64,000 bases of DNA from Mesorhizobium sp. B2-4-15 (GCF_006658505.1 NZ_VFUZ01000004.1:124001-188000), one strand, 5' to 3'; shown: positions 46,127 through 54,707, counted from the stretch's first letter. The notes: generated from the letters alone by a model not told the origin. A program made the numbers and translations.

Positions 46127-47983
46127 ATGAATGAGTCGATCCTGCGGCGCGCCTTGCTGGTCATCGCCATTGCGGGCTTGGCCTTGGGCACCGCTGCTTG
46201 GCGAACCGGGCCCGGTCCGATCGATGCGGACACGATCTGGACAGCGGCAACCCTGCCGGTGGCCGTGACGCTGGCCATCTCCATGTTACGCGATTTCTGG
46301 ATCGGCCGCGTCGGCGTCGATGCGATCGCACTGGTTTCGATGTCCGCGACATTGGTGCTTGGGCAGTCGTTGGCGGCCGTGGTGGTCGCCATCATGTATG
46401 CAGGCGGCACCGTGTTGGAAGATTTCGCGCGCGGCCGGGCGGAGCGCAATCTCAGAGCACTGACCGACCGGGCGCCGCGTGTCGCACACCGGAAGTCGGC
46501 CCAAGGCGTGGAGACAATTTGTGTCGACCAGGTGGCAGTCGGCGATGAGCTTCTGGTGCGGGCCGGCGAGCTGTTGCCGGTCGACGGGATACTCATCGAT
46601 GCTGCGGCCCTGCTTGATGAATCAGCGGTTACCGGAGAGCCCCTGCCGGAGCGGCGAGACGCGGGCGATACGCTGCGCAGCGGCACTGTCAACGCCGGCG
46701 ATGCCTTCAGCATGCGGGCATCGGCCCTCGCGGATCAGAGCACCTACGCGGCGATCGTCCGCATGGTTGCGGCGGCACAGACCGCGAAGGCTCCGTTCAT
46801 CCGCATGGCCGATCGCTTCGCCCTGCTCCTGCTTCCGGCTACACTTTTCCTCGCCGGCATTGCCTGGTATCTCTCGAAGGATCCGATCAGGGCCCTCGCC
46901 GTGCTGGTGGTCGCAACGCCTTGCCCGCTGATCCTTGCTGCCCCCGTCGCCTTCCTCGGCGGCGTGTCGCGCGCGGCTCGTGCCGGCATCCTGATGAAAG
47001 GCAGCGCGGCGCTGGAGGCGCTCGCACAGGTGCGCACCGCGATCTTCGACAAGACGGGCACCCTGACGATCGGCGGTGCCGAGCTCGTCGAGATCGATGT
47101 TGCGCCGGGCCACGAAGCCGATGAACTGCTGCGGCTGCTGGCCTCGTTGGAGCAAGCCTCGCACCACGTCCTTGCCGACTCGATAATCCGGACCGCCGGG
47201 GTGAGAAAGCTCGTGCTTTCTCACCCCCGCAATGTTTGCGAATATCGCGGCGAGGGTCTGAAAGGTCAGGTGGGCAAGATATCGATCGCTGCTGGCTCCC
47301 GGGCGCTTGTGCTTGAGGACAGGCAGCTTCCCTGCTGGGCGATAGCCGGTGAGGAGCGATGCCGGCATGCGCCGGTGCTCAGGGTTTTCGTGGCGCTTGA
47401 TGGTCGCCTTGCCGGCATCTTCACTTTCGGAGATGCCTTGCGCATGGATGCTCGCGATACACTCCACAGCTTACGCTCGGCTGGGATAACGCGCATGATC
47501 ATGCTTACCGGCGATGACAGCACGGCGGCGAAGCGGGTTTCCACCTTCCTCGACCTTGACGCCGTCGTCGCTGATGCAACGCCGGGAAGCAAGGTCACCG
47601 CCGTAGAAGCAGAAAAAGCGTTGGCGCCGACAATGATGGTGGGAGACGGCATCAACGACGCCCCGGCGCTTGCCGCCGCCACCGTCGGCATTGCCATGGG
47701 CGCGCGCGGCGGCACTGCTTCTTCCGAAGCCGCGGACGTTGTCGTGTTGACCGACAGGCTGCAACCGGTTGCCGAGGCATTGCGAATTGCGCAGCGTACC
47801 CGAAGTATCGCCCTGCAAAGCATCGTGGCGGGACTGGCTTTCTCTGCCGCGGCGATGGTCGTGGCGGCAATGGGGCAGATCACACCCGTGGCGGGAGCGC
47901 TGCTTCAGGAAGGCATCGACGTGGCGGTTATCCTCAACGCGCTACGCGCACTTGGCGATGGACGCGTCAGGCGCGCAATGTGA
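46127..47983 (+). CDS. P1B-type heavy metal transporting ATPase (TPC motif, no N-terminal HMA)
   Basis: A 618-residue P-type ATPase that pumps a metal ion across the inner membrane. It has eight or so helices, the actuator TGE (in AVTGEPLP, ~167), the transmembrane metal site T264-P-C266-P-L268, the phosphorylated D308 in FDKTGT, and the GDGINDAPAL hinge near 530. The usual N-terminal CxxC metal-binding domain is missing. TPC is the motif of less-studied P1B groups, so the metal (Co, Ni, Fe or Cu) is open. Followed by TrxC and MgtC genes. Confidence 0.9.
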   Translation: MNESILRRALLVIAIAGLALGTAAWRTGPGPIDADTIWTAATLPVAVTLAISMLRDFWIGRVGVDAIALVSMSATLVLGQSLAAVVVAIMYAGGTVLEDFARGRAERNLRALTDRAPRVAHRKSAQGVETICVDQVAVGDELLVRAGELLPVDGILIDAAALLDESAVTGEPLPERRDAGDTLRSGTVNAGDAFSMRASALADQSTYAAIVRMVAAAQTAKAPFIRMADRFALLLLPATLFLAGIAWYLSKDPIRALAVLVVATPCPLILAAPVAFLGGVSRAARAGILMKGSAALEALAQVRTAIFDKTGTLTIGGAELVEIDVAPGHEADELLRLLASLEQASHHVLADSIIRTAGVRKLVLSHPRNVCEYRGEGLKGQVGKISIAAGSRALVLEDRQLPCWAIAGEERCRHAPVLRVFVALDGRLAGIFTFGDALRMDARDTLHSLRSAGITRMIMLTGDDSTAAKRVSTFLDLDAVVADATPGSKVTAVEAEKALAPTMMVGDGINDAPALAAATVGIAMGARGGTASSEAADVVVLTDRLQPVAEALRIAQRTRSIALQSIVAGLAFSAAAMVVAAMGQITPVAGALLQEGIDVAVILNALRALGDGRVRRAM

Positions 47984-48011
47984 TGATGTCGTCTGACGGA
48001 TGGATGGAGCG

Positions 48012-48461
48012 ATGGCGCAGCAGAATCTGACGGTTTGCAGCAAATGCGGCGGGATCAATCGCCTGCCGGCAGCACGCAACGCCAAAGAGGCGAAATGCGG
48101 CAAGTGCGGGACGAAGCTGTTTTCCGGTCATCCGGAAGACGTTGACGCAGGACTGTTCGATCGCCAGGTCGCACGCAGCACGCTGCCGGTGCTGGTCGAT
48201 GTCTGGGCGCCATGGTGCGGTCCCTGCAAGATGATGGCGCCGGCCTATGAGGCAGCAGCCAACGAACTTGAGCCGCATGTTCGACTGATCAAACTCAACT
48301 CCGACAATGAGCAGGCTGCTTCTGCCAGGCTCGGCATTCGGGGCATCCCGACCATGATCCTCTTCCATGGCGGACGCGAGGTCGCACGCATGTCAGGCGC
48401 GATGACGGCCGGGCAGATCGTCAGATGGGTGCGCGACCAGCTGCCGATGGCCGCCGCCTGA
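48012..48461 (+). CDS. trxC: Thioredoxin TrxC with N-terminal zinc ribbon
   Basis: A 149-residue thioredoxin-2 type protein. An N-terminal zinc finger has C9-x-x-C12 and C29-x-x-C32 (VCSKCGG and KCGKCGT), then the thioredoxin fold with the active site W-C69-G-P-C72 in VWAPWCGPCKMM, and the cis-proline region RGIPTMILFHGG. It reduces disulfides in stress. Two starts are possible: ATG at 48000 or 48012; the second was chosen because it gives the usual MAQQN opening. It follows the P-type ATPase by 28 bases and is likely co-transcribed. Confidence 0.92.
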   Translation: MAQQNLTVCSKCGGINRLPAARNAKEAKCGKCGTKLFSGHPEDVDAGLFDRQVARSTLPVLVDVWAPWCGPCKMMAPAYEAAANELEPHVRLIKLNSDNEQAASARLGIRGIPTMILFHGGREVARMSGAMTAGQIVRWVRDQLPMAAA

Positions 48462-48474
48462 TGGCCGCGAGATC

Positions 48475-49725
48475 ATGGACCCCCTCATCCCCCGGCTTGG
48501 ACTTGCCTTGGCGATCGGCCTCCTCGTCGGACTGGAACGCGGCTGGCGCGAACGGGACGAGCCCGCGGGCAGCCGGACGGCCGGCATCCGCACTTTCGGA
48601 ATTTCGGGGCTGCTCGGCGGCTTGATCGCGGCGCTGTCCAACGCGCTGGGCGCGGTGTCCGTGCTGGTGGGTGGCTTCACCGTCTTTGCGGTGATCTTCG
48701 CCTGGTACAAGATGCGTGAGGCAGCTCACGACGACGATTTCAGCGTTACCTCGGTGATTGCGGGCCTCGGCGTGTTCGCGCTCGGCGCGCTCGCCGTCGT
48801 CGGTGACTACCAGGCGGCAGCGGCTGGTGGCGCAGCGCTTGCGGCGGTCCTTGCCAGTCGCGAGATCCTGCACGGCCTGTTGGAGCGGCTGACCTGGATC
48901 GAGCTTCGTTCGGCACTGATCCTGGCGGTGATGACCGCGATCGTTCTGCCCCTATTGCCAAACCGGACATTGGACCCGTGGAACGGTTTCAATCCGTGGG
49001 AGGTCTGGTTCCTTACGGTGCTGATGGCGTCAATATCGTTTGCCGGCTATATCGCTGTTCGCATCCTGGGAAGCACGCGCGGTCTCCTCGTCAGCTCTCT
49101 CGTCGGTGCCATTGTCTCTTCCACCGCCACGACCTTGGCGCTTGCACGCAACGCGACATCCGCAAGCAATCCATTGCGGCTCGCCGGAGCGGCTTCGTTG
49201 GCGGCAATGGTCTCGGTGCTGCGTGTTTGCATGGTGGTCGTCATTATCGAACCAAGTGTAGCTCCTGTGGTCGGTATCCCTGCGACTGCCGCAGCGGTCG
49301 CCCTCGCGCTTTGCGGGGCGTTCCTGATGGCCCGAAGCAGCACGGAAAGCGAAGGTGGTGCGCCGACACGCAATCCTTTCGAGTTGGGTCCGTTACTGCT
49401 CTTTGCTCTGCTGTTTGCAGTTGTCGCCACCGCCAGCGCAGCCCTGGCGGACCAGTTCGGCGGACGCGGCCTGCTCGCAAGTTCGGCGGTTGCGGGCACG
49501 TTCGATGTCGATGTTTCGGTCCTCAGCGCATTGCGTCTGGTCAGGCAATCGGTCGCCGTCGAGACGGTGGGCCAGGCCGTGCTTGCTGCGCTGGCGGCGA
49601 ATGCGGTCGGCCGCTTGTCGCTGGCAGTGTTCGCTGGGCCAGTCAAATTCTGGCTGCCTTTAGCCGGCACAACCCTGATTGCGGCGACCGCGGGCTACTG
49701 TGCGATGCTGTTGAATAACTTCTGA
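48475..49725 (+). CDS. MgtC/SapB and DUF4010 membrane protein
   Basis: A 416-residue inner-membrane protein: an MgtC/SapB-type N-terminal half (LIPRLGLALAIGLLVGLERGW, GSRTAGIRTFGISGLLGGL, residues 1-135) and a DUF4010 C-terminal half (~180-390) with many helices. MgtC-type proteins affect Mg or phosphate stress and ATP synthase in other bacteria; the DUF4010 fusions are of unknown role. Its ATG lies 13 bases after the trxC stop, so it probably belongs to the ATPase-trxC transcript. Confidence 0.87.
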   Translation: MDPLIPRLGLALAIGLLVGLERGWRERDEPAGSRTAGIRTFGISGLLGGLIAALSNALGAVSVLVGGFTVFAVIFAWYKMREAAHDDDFSVTSVIAGLGVFALGALAVVGDYQAAAAGGAALAAVLASREILHGLLERLTWIELRSALILAVMTAIVLPLLPNRTLDPWNGFNPWEVWFLTVLMASISFAGYIAVRILGSTRGLLVSSLVGAIVSSTATTLALARNATSASNPLRLAGAASLAAMVSVLRVCMVVVIIEPSVAPVVGIPATAAAVALALCGAFLMARSSTESEGGAPTRNPFELGPLLLFALLFAVVATASAALADQFGGRGLLASSAVAGTFDVDVSVLSALRLVRQSVAVETVGQAVLAALAANAVGRLSLAVFAGPVKFWLPLAGTTLIAATAGYCAMLLNNF

Positions 49726-49751
49726 CGGCACTAAGTCCTAAAGGCTTTGCC

Positions 49752-49765
49752 TTGACGCGGATCAA
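49752..49765 (+). promoter_or_regulatory. FNR/FixK-like anaerobox
   Basis: TTGAC-GCGG-ATCAA matches the alphaproteobacterial FNR/FixK consensus TTGAT-N4-ATCAA at nine of ten positions. It is centred 55 bases before the ATG of the hypothetical gene at 49814, where such boxes activate promoters. Confidence 0.6.
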
Positions 49766-49813
49766 AGGCCAACTCTCGCCGCTGCGGTATGAACTTCTCA
49801 AACGGAGTTCACC

Positions 49814-50200
49814 ATGACCACTTTGCAGGATCTCACCCCGACGCTCAGGCACATTCGCCTTTCGCTCGCCCGCGAGAAGGACCATCCCGAAGGCGACCGC
49901 GCGGAAGGCTATGACGTGCTCGCACCGTTGACCAACGAAGGCCGGCTCGATGCGGACGAGTGGAAATCACATCGGGCCTCCTGCCGTGTCCGCCGTTTCC
50001 GGACCGGCGAGGGAGATCTGATCGGCCGCCTGCGGCGCAAGCCGGGTGGGCAATGGTTGTTCGACTATGCCGAAGGCGATCGCGATGACGAGCTCGGCTT
50101 CCAACTCGGCGAAGAGCGTTTCGTCACGGGAGAATATGTTTCGATCGCGCGCAACGGCGCCATGCACACCTATCAGGTGGCACGCGTCGAACGACCATAG
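49814..50200 (+). CDS. Conserved hypothetical protein behind an anaerobox
   Basis: A 128-residue protein with no recognised family. It is charged and has a compact C-terminal part (GQWLFDYAEGDRDDELGFQL, VSIARNGAMHTYQVARVE) that could be a small beta-barrel. No membrane segment. Its start has a GGAG seven bases upstream and an FNR/FixK-like box 49-62 bases before, so it is probably expressed when oxygen falls. The quinone-reductase remnant follows. Confidence 0.65.
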   Translation: MTTLQDLTPTLRHIRLSLAREKDHPEGDRAEGYDVLAPLTNEGRLDADEWKSHRASCRVRRFRTGEGDLIGRLRRKPGGQWLFDYAEGDRDDELGFQLGEERFVTGEYVSIARNGAMHTYQVARVERP

Positions 50201-50230
50201 CAGGCGGAAGGAGGTTCGAAGGTAGAAGCC

Positions 50231-50675
50231 ATGCCGCGACGCATTCTCGTCATCATCGGGCATCCCGACCCATCTCCAGCCCGTCTTTGCCGCTGCCTTG
50301 CCAAAGCCTATCTAGAGGGCGCGAAACAGGCTGGGCACGCCGTGCGCCAAATCGACGTGGCAACGCTCGATTTTCCGATGCTTCGGACAATGCAGGAATT
50401 CGAGCATGGCGTCGTTCCCAACTCAAGGAGGCCACCGAAGCAATCGTCTGGGCGCAACACATCGTTTTCGTTTTCCCACTCTGGCTCGGGACCTTGCCCG
50501 CAATGGTCAAGGCATTCTTGGAGCAGGTCATGCGGCCGGGAACGGCCTTTGCCTACCCGGACAAGGGCGGCGGCCTCCCCAAGACATTGCTTCGCGGCCG
50601 CTCCGCCCGCGTTGTGGTGACGATGGGCATGCCCTCCGTTGTTTACCGGCTTTGGTTCCTCAGCCACGGTGTCGC
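50231..50675 (+). pseudogene. Flavodoxin-like NAD(P)H dehydrogenase (quinone), frameshifted and truncated
   Basis: The N-terminal part (MPRRILVIIGHPDPS) and the middle part (QLKEATEAIVWAQHIVFVFP, PAMVKAFLEQVMRPGTAFAY) are in different frames, the shift lying at about 50418. The protein stops matching the family after VVTMGMPSVVYRLWFLSHGV (about 50672), where relatives continue for ~30 residues, so the 3' end is lost. Intact members are flavin oxidoreductases (QR2/KefF type). It follows the anaerobox gene by 30 bases. Confidence 0.75.
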
Positions 50676-51058
50676 AAAGCGACGCCGATCGACTTGTAGC
50701 GCTTCTGTTTCCGGACGTAGAAGCCTTGAACGTCCCGCCATGCTATTTTCACCGGAGATCTAACAAAGCTGCCGCTGATCGCGAGCCCACTACCGTCCAG
50801 AATCAAAGCACGCGGGCTGATCAACAATATTGCACCGCCCAGCGCAGATAGTCCGAAGAGAAATACGCCACCCCATCCCGCAATCATCAATTTGACCGCG
50901 ATTAGTCCTGATTGAGATGCCGAGTCCTTGACCGCATGAGTACATATCCAAACGAGGGCGATGCCTCCGAAAAGATAGAAAAGCGCTTTGATTCGTGAGG
51001 TTCTTATCGTTCTCGGCTCGACCGGTTCGGTTGCGTCGATCTTCGTTGTTTTATTCAT
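50660..51058 (-). pseudogene. PH-like/STM3941-type membrane protein, C-terminally truncated
   Basis: A 132-residue reading frame starting at ATG 51058 with a GGAGGG upstream. It has two helices (ALFYLFGGIALVWICTHAV and KLMIAGWGGVFLFGLSALGG) followed by the first strands of a small PH-like domain (SPVKIAWRDVQGFYVRKQ), then ends at IGVALRHRG as it meets the quinone-reductase remnant at 50671. Intact relatives continue ~50 residues. Two 5' gene halves thus meet head-on at a GTCGC-AAA-GCGAC inverted repeat, a deletion/inversion scar. Confidence 0.6.
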
Positions 51059-51103
51059 TCCGCCAAGCCCTCCCACAAAGGCGGGATGACCATCGGCTAA
51101 CGG

Positions 51104-51253
51104 TTAATATTTGGCAAGATGGCTGTTACTGGCCATCAGTCGCTGCACAATCACGGTTGAGACGCGCCCGACCAGGATCCCGATGCCTATCACGACAGGA
51201 TATCCGTGCGTTCCATCCTTACGGGCGAGAGCCCGGTCGAGGCTCCTCCTCAT
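51104..51253 (-). pseudogene. Possible fragment of a small hypothetical gene
   Basis: A 49-residue minus-strand frame with GTHGYPVVIGIGILVGRVST and a stop at 51104. It overlaps the start of the CHASE2 remnant and may be a leftover tail of an unrelated gene. Function unknown. Confidence 0.25.
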
Positions 51254-52175
51254 ATCAAGGCCGCCACACCGTTGCGGCCGCAGCTTGAGGCCAATGCCGC
51301 CGGTCTCGGACATATCAGCCTCAATCCGGGCAGATCGACCGCCGTGGTCAGGGCAGCTCCACTCTTTCTGAGCGATGGCGAGCAGCTTTATCCGAATCTT
51401 GCCCTCGAAGCCATGAGGGTAGCGCAGGGCGCGTCCACCTATCTCATTGCCGGCGTGCCGGATCGGCAGGGCATAATGACCTCCGTCAAGATCGGCGACT
51501 TCGTTATCCCGGTGACCTCGGCCGGCGAACTCTGGCTCTATGTCACTCCCGACAGGGCGGAACGATACGTTTCGGCAAAGGACGTGCTCGCACCCGCCGG
51601 CGTCTCGCCCGAAACAAGGGCCGCGATCGAGGGCACATCGTGTTTGTCGGCACGTCCGCCGCCGGGCTGCAGGATATTCGTGTCACCGGCACTCGGTGAG
51701 AACGTGCCCGGCCTCTCGCTCCACGCGCAGATGCTTGAACAGATCCTGTCCGGCCATTATCTGTCGCGGCCCGACTGGGCAAACGGGCTGGAAATCGCGT
51801 CGATCGCGATCCTGGGCACCCTTCTGGTGATTCTCACGATTTTCGTGAGCCCGGCGATTGCTTTGCCTTTTCGCTGGCGGGGCTGCTGTTCGACCCGTTT
51901 GCGCCGATCGTAATGGGCACGATCACGCATTTCGCGACAACCTCCTTCCGCTTCCTGGTGACCGACCGGGAGCGGCGCGCGATCCGGCGGGCCTTCGGCC
52001 AATATTTATCGCCGTCGCTTCTCTACCGCATCGAGCACACGCGCAACGCGCTTCGTCTTGGCGGAGGCGACCGCGAGCTGACCGTGATGTTCGTCGATGT
52101 GCGAAACTTCACCGAGATCAGCGAAAGACTGCCGCCCACCGCCGTCGTGCGGTTTCTGAACACGCGTCCTCGCGC
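51206..52175 (+). pseudogene. CHASE2-domain adenylate/guanylate cyclase, multiply broken
   Basis: The CHASE2 sensor part is readable (GQ-type strand IPVTSAGELWLYVTPDRAER, then ALGENVPGLSLHAQMLEQIL), but a compensating pair of shifts between 51630 and 51695 moves 'HIVFVGTSAAGLQDIRVT' to another frame. The membrane part is deleted near 51850. The cyclase start resumes at FVDVRNFTEISERLPPTAVV and ends at ~52170, so the catalytic domain is cut off. Intact genes encode ~700-residue membrane cyclases making cAMP. It is clearly dead. Confidence 0.75.
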
Positions 52176-52373
52176 TCTTTCCCTTGAGCTCCAGCGATCC
52201 CGCGTCGAGCAAGGCCCAGCCAGGCAGCGATCTTGCTGTGTCGGTCTGGTTGTGCCGGTAACGGCAGTCTTGATCACGACCGCTTGACCCACTGCTTCGG
52301 CGGCCATGGTCGGCGTCGCATTGTTGAGCGTCGCGGCCAGCGCGGCAATAGCAGCCCACCTCAAGGACGGCAT
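52176..52373 (-). pseudogene. FecR-domain protein N-terminus joined to a cyclase-like tail fragment
   Basis: From ATG 52373 (AGGAGG site) the minus strand encodes a signal peptide and MAAEAVGQAVVIKTAVTG, the start of FecR-domain proteins often paired with CHASE2 cyclases. The match breaks after ~41 residues (about 52250), and another frame gives WALLDAGSLELKGKSARTR, similar to the tail of such cyclases. Together with the CHASE2 remnant, this suggests an eroded fecR-cyclase operon. Confidence 0.5.
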
Positions 52374-52522
52374 GGCATCCTCCTGCAATGCATTTATTAG
52401 CACATGCTTGAAAAACAATCTCTACAGCAGGGCATAAATCAATTTAACTTTAAGTAGAACATGCCTCTTTGGCTTAGGGATGCTCGAAGGCAAGCGGCGC
52501 GGTGGGCGCATCAAGCCGTTCG

Positions 52523-53323
52523 TCAATCCATTGACATGACGTGCACTGCCGGAAACGTCGGCAACAGTTGTGGAAAGATCAACACCGCCGCGCCGTAAAG
52601 CAGCAAAGCGGTGCCCGATAGCTTTGCTATCCTCTCTCCTGCCGGGAAGGTCTTTTCCGCGAAGATCAGCAAGGTGAGCACAGCCATCGCGGCAATATTC
52701 ATGATCCCGAGAGGAAAAAGGGCAAGAAACAAGAGCCAGCAGCAGCCCAGGCAAAAGAGCCCATGCTCCCAGCCCATGCGCACCGCGCCCCAATGTCCAT
52801 TGCGCCACGAGGTGAGGATGAAACTCATTGGAGTACGGCATTTGGCCAGGCAGAGATCCTTCAGCGGCGAGAGTTGATAGGCGCCGGCAATGATCAGCAG
52901 CACACCGCCGATGCGGGAGGCCATCGCCGCGGACATTCCTGTATGCGTGGCAATCTTCTCCGCGCCCGCCGCGCCGGCAAAGACAAGCACGCCCGCCGCG
53001 CCCCAGACCAACATGTAGCCCCCCACGAACAGCCAGGTTGAGACGAAGGTCTCACCGCGCCCCCGCCGACCGGCCTGGACCTGGTGAAACGTCAGGATCA
53101 TGGGGGCCGCCGTCGGGAACATCATGGCGATCATCATGATGATCCAGACTGCAAGGAACAGCGGCGCATTCATGCCCATGGTGGGCGTGTTCATTTCCAT
53201 CGGCATGTCCATGCCAGTCTGCTGCCAGATGAGCATGGCCCAAGCCACGGCCGCGATAGTGATCAACAGCGCGACAATGATGTTTCGCTGCAGCGTCAGC
53301 GATGGAGTTCCCGCATTGGCCAT
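52523..53323 (-). CDS. DUF2182 integral membrane protein
   Basis: A 266-residue protein with seven or so helices and the DUF2182 pattern: a methionine-rich first loop (GMDMPMEMNTPTMG, residues ~36-49), the motif FLAVWIIMMIAMMFPTAAPM, and late GWEHGLFCLGCCWLLFLAL with a CxxCC. The methionine/cysteine content suggests copper or another soft metal. The ATG at 53323 starts MANAGTPSLT. It is 32 bases after the DUF1326 gene, with which it is often paired, so they are likely co-transcribed. Confidence 0.85.
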   Translation of the reverse strand: MANAGTPSLTLQRNIIVALLITIAAVAWAMLIWQQTGMDMPMEMNTPTMGMNAPLFLAVWIIMMIAMMFPTAAPMILTFHQVQAGRRGRGETFVSTWLFVGGYMLVWGAAGVLVFAGAAGAEKIATHTGMSAAMASRIGGVLLIIAGAYQLSPLKDLCLAKCRTPMSFILTSWRNGHWGAVRMGWEHGLFCLGCCWLLFLALFPLGIMNIAAMAVLTLLIFAEKTFPAGERIAKLSGTALLLYGAAVLIFPQLLPTFPAVHVMSMD

Positions 53324-53355
53324 GGGCAAGCCCCGTTCCGATATGCGAGCGCGGC

Positions 53356-53982
53356 CTATTGCTGGCCGGACCAGTTGATCGGAGCGTAATGCCCGTTTCG
53401 GCGGGAATTGTCCCAGCGCATGCCGTGGTCGCCGAACGTGCTGCCCTGCACGCCCATCGCCATACCGAGCCAGTCGGGGTTGACGGGATGGCCGGTCGCG
53501 GCCCACATCTCGCCGTCCTCGCGCATTGTCGGCAGTGGTTCGACCGCAATTTGCATGACACCCGGGATTTCCACCGACCGCTTCTTGCCGTCGATCTGAT
53601 ACCTGATCGGCACCTTCCTGGCTCCCAGGTTCGTGCCGATCAGAGGCGCGAGCATAGCCAACGGGCCGCCGGCGGCGCCGGTGAAGATCGCGCCCAGCGC
53701 CTCCATCTGCCCTTCATCGGCCCGTTCGTCGATATAGGCGGCAGCCGTCCAATTGCCGTCCGCCATCGGACCCGGAGTGTGGGCAATCATCGCAACGTTG
53801 AGGCCATCCAATCGAGCGTCACCGTAGTTGCCCGTATCGATATGGAAGGCCATGGCGACGTCGCAAACGCCTCGCGTCGGCCTTGATGTCAGCTGCGCGT
53901 TAGGCGACATCAGGCAGGGGCATACGACGTCGCAGCTACAATTCTCGAAATAATTTCCAGACAATTGCCAACCGGTTGCCAT
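53356..53982 (-). CDS. DUF1326 domain protein
   Basis: A 208-residue soluble protein with the DUF1326 entry WQLSGNYFENCSCDVVCPC, whose five cysteines in C-x-C-x3-C-x-C form look like a metal site. The rest is beta-rich (RGVCDVAMAFHIDTGNYGD, VMQIAVEPLPTM). The ATG at 53982 has a GGAGGAG site. It pairs with the DUF2182 membrane protein downstream. No activity is known for this family; a metal-handling role is inferred only from cysteines and neighbour. Confidence 0.85.
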   Translation of the reverse strand: MATGWQLSGNYFENCSCDVVCPCLMSPNAQLTSRPTRGVCDVAMAFHIDTGNYGDARLDGLNVAMIAHTPGPMADGNWTAAAYIDERADEGQMEALGAIFTGAAGGPLAMLAPLIGTNLGARKVPIRYQIDGKKRSVEIPGVMQIAVEPLPTMREDGEMWAATGHPVNPDWLGMAMGVQGSTFGDHGMRWDNSRRNGHYAPINWSGQQ

Positions 53983-54476
53983 TGGCTCCTCCCATCGTGA
54001 GGCGCGCCGGCGTATCGCCGCTTTCTTGGCAGGTGGCGCCGCTTCACCTCCATTGGCGAGCGGCAAACAGGCCAACACAGCGAACGAGCGGCGCGCTAGA
54101 CCAGTCGATTCAGGCTACATCGTTGCCCGGAACTGTCAAGCTGCAACCGCCACCAGCCCCCGGCGCGGGCTTGATCAAGGTGCGTCACCTTACACAAGAT
54201 GACCGATAGGTTCGACGAAGGCGACATTCTGGGCCAAATGCCTGTTGCGCCAGAGGCATGGCTGTCGCGACATGCGCTGCTCAAAGCAGGCACGCCTTGC
54301 CTTCCGCATTGGAACCCTCGGACAGGCAACAGGAAAACCTCCTGTCAGGCGATGGGGCTCCGCCGAGTTCGATTTGGCCGATGGCCGCGTGGTGCATCTG
54401 ACCTATAGCCGCTCGGTCAAGCGGCTCGTGACAATATGGCAACGGTTCGAGCGTACGTGATGACATGGCGAGCACT
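53983..54476. other. Region of gene remnants before the tRNA-like sequence
   Basis: No intact gene was seen. A short frame at 54199 (MTDRFDEGDILGQMPV) recalls the 'FDEGxIL' segment of formyltransferase domains, and another near 54350 reads AEFDLADGRVVHLTYSRSVK; both are too short to name. A contiguous TTGATCAA lies at 54171-54178. Confidence 0.3.
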
Positions 54477-54548
54477 GGTCTGGCGATCTGAGGGCAGACG
54501 CATCGGTCTGCAAAAACCGACGTAGTGGGTTCAATTCCCACTCAGACC
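54477..54548 (+). tRNA. Degenerate tRNA-like sequence (Cys-type anticodon GCA)
   Basis: The acceptor GGTCTGG pairs with TCAGACC (one G-T), the anticodon stem TCGGT/ACCGA holds CTGCAAAA with GCA, and the T arm GTGGG-TTCAATT-CCCAC is perfect. However, the anticodon loop has eight bases, the D arm is not normal, and no CCA is encoded. It is probably a pseudo-tRNA or att remnant. Confidence 0.35.
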
Positions 54549-54707
54549 TTCATTTTTAAAAAAGCCGGCCGCGCCTACGGCCGTACCTCTCAAACAGTGG
54601 CGATTGCACTCTGGGCGTTTGCCATGCCTAGAGATTTCGGCACACATTGTTGGTGACGAAATCTGTCCGGAGCTTGGCTGCCTGCCAACAAGAACTAACG
54701 AGACCCC
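54549..54707. other. Leader region of the TPR gene
   Basis: 159 bases between the tRNA-like sequence and the TPR gene; presumably its promoter. Nothing else was recognised. Confidence 0.3.

Noticed and set aside
54171-54178. TTGATCAA as a third FNR/FixK box
   Set aside because: The half-sites are contiguous; the consensus needs four bases between them.
54477-54548. A functional tRNA-Cys
   Set aside because: The eight-base anticodon loop, malformed D arm and absent CCA argue against function, so it is listed only as a degenerate tRNA-like sequence.
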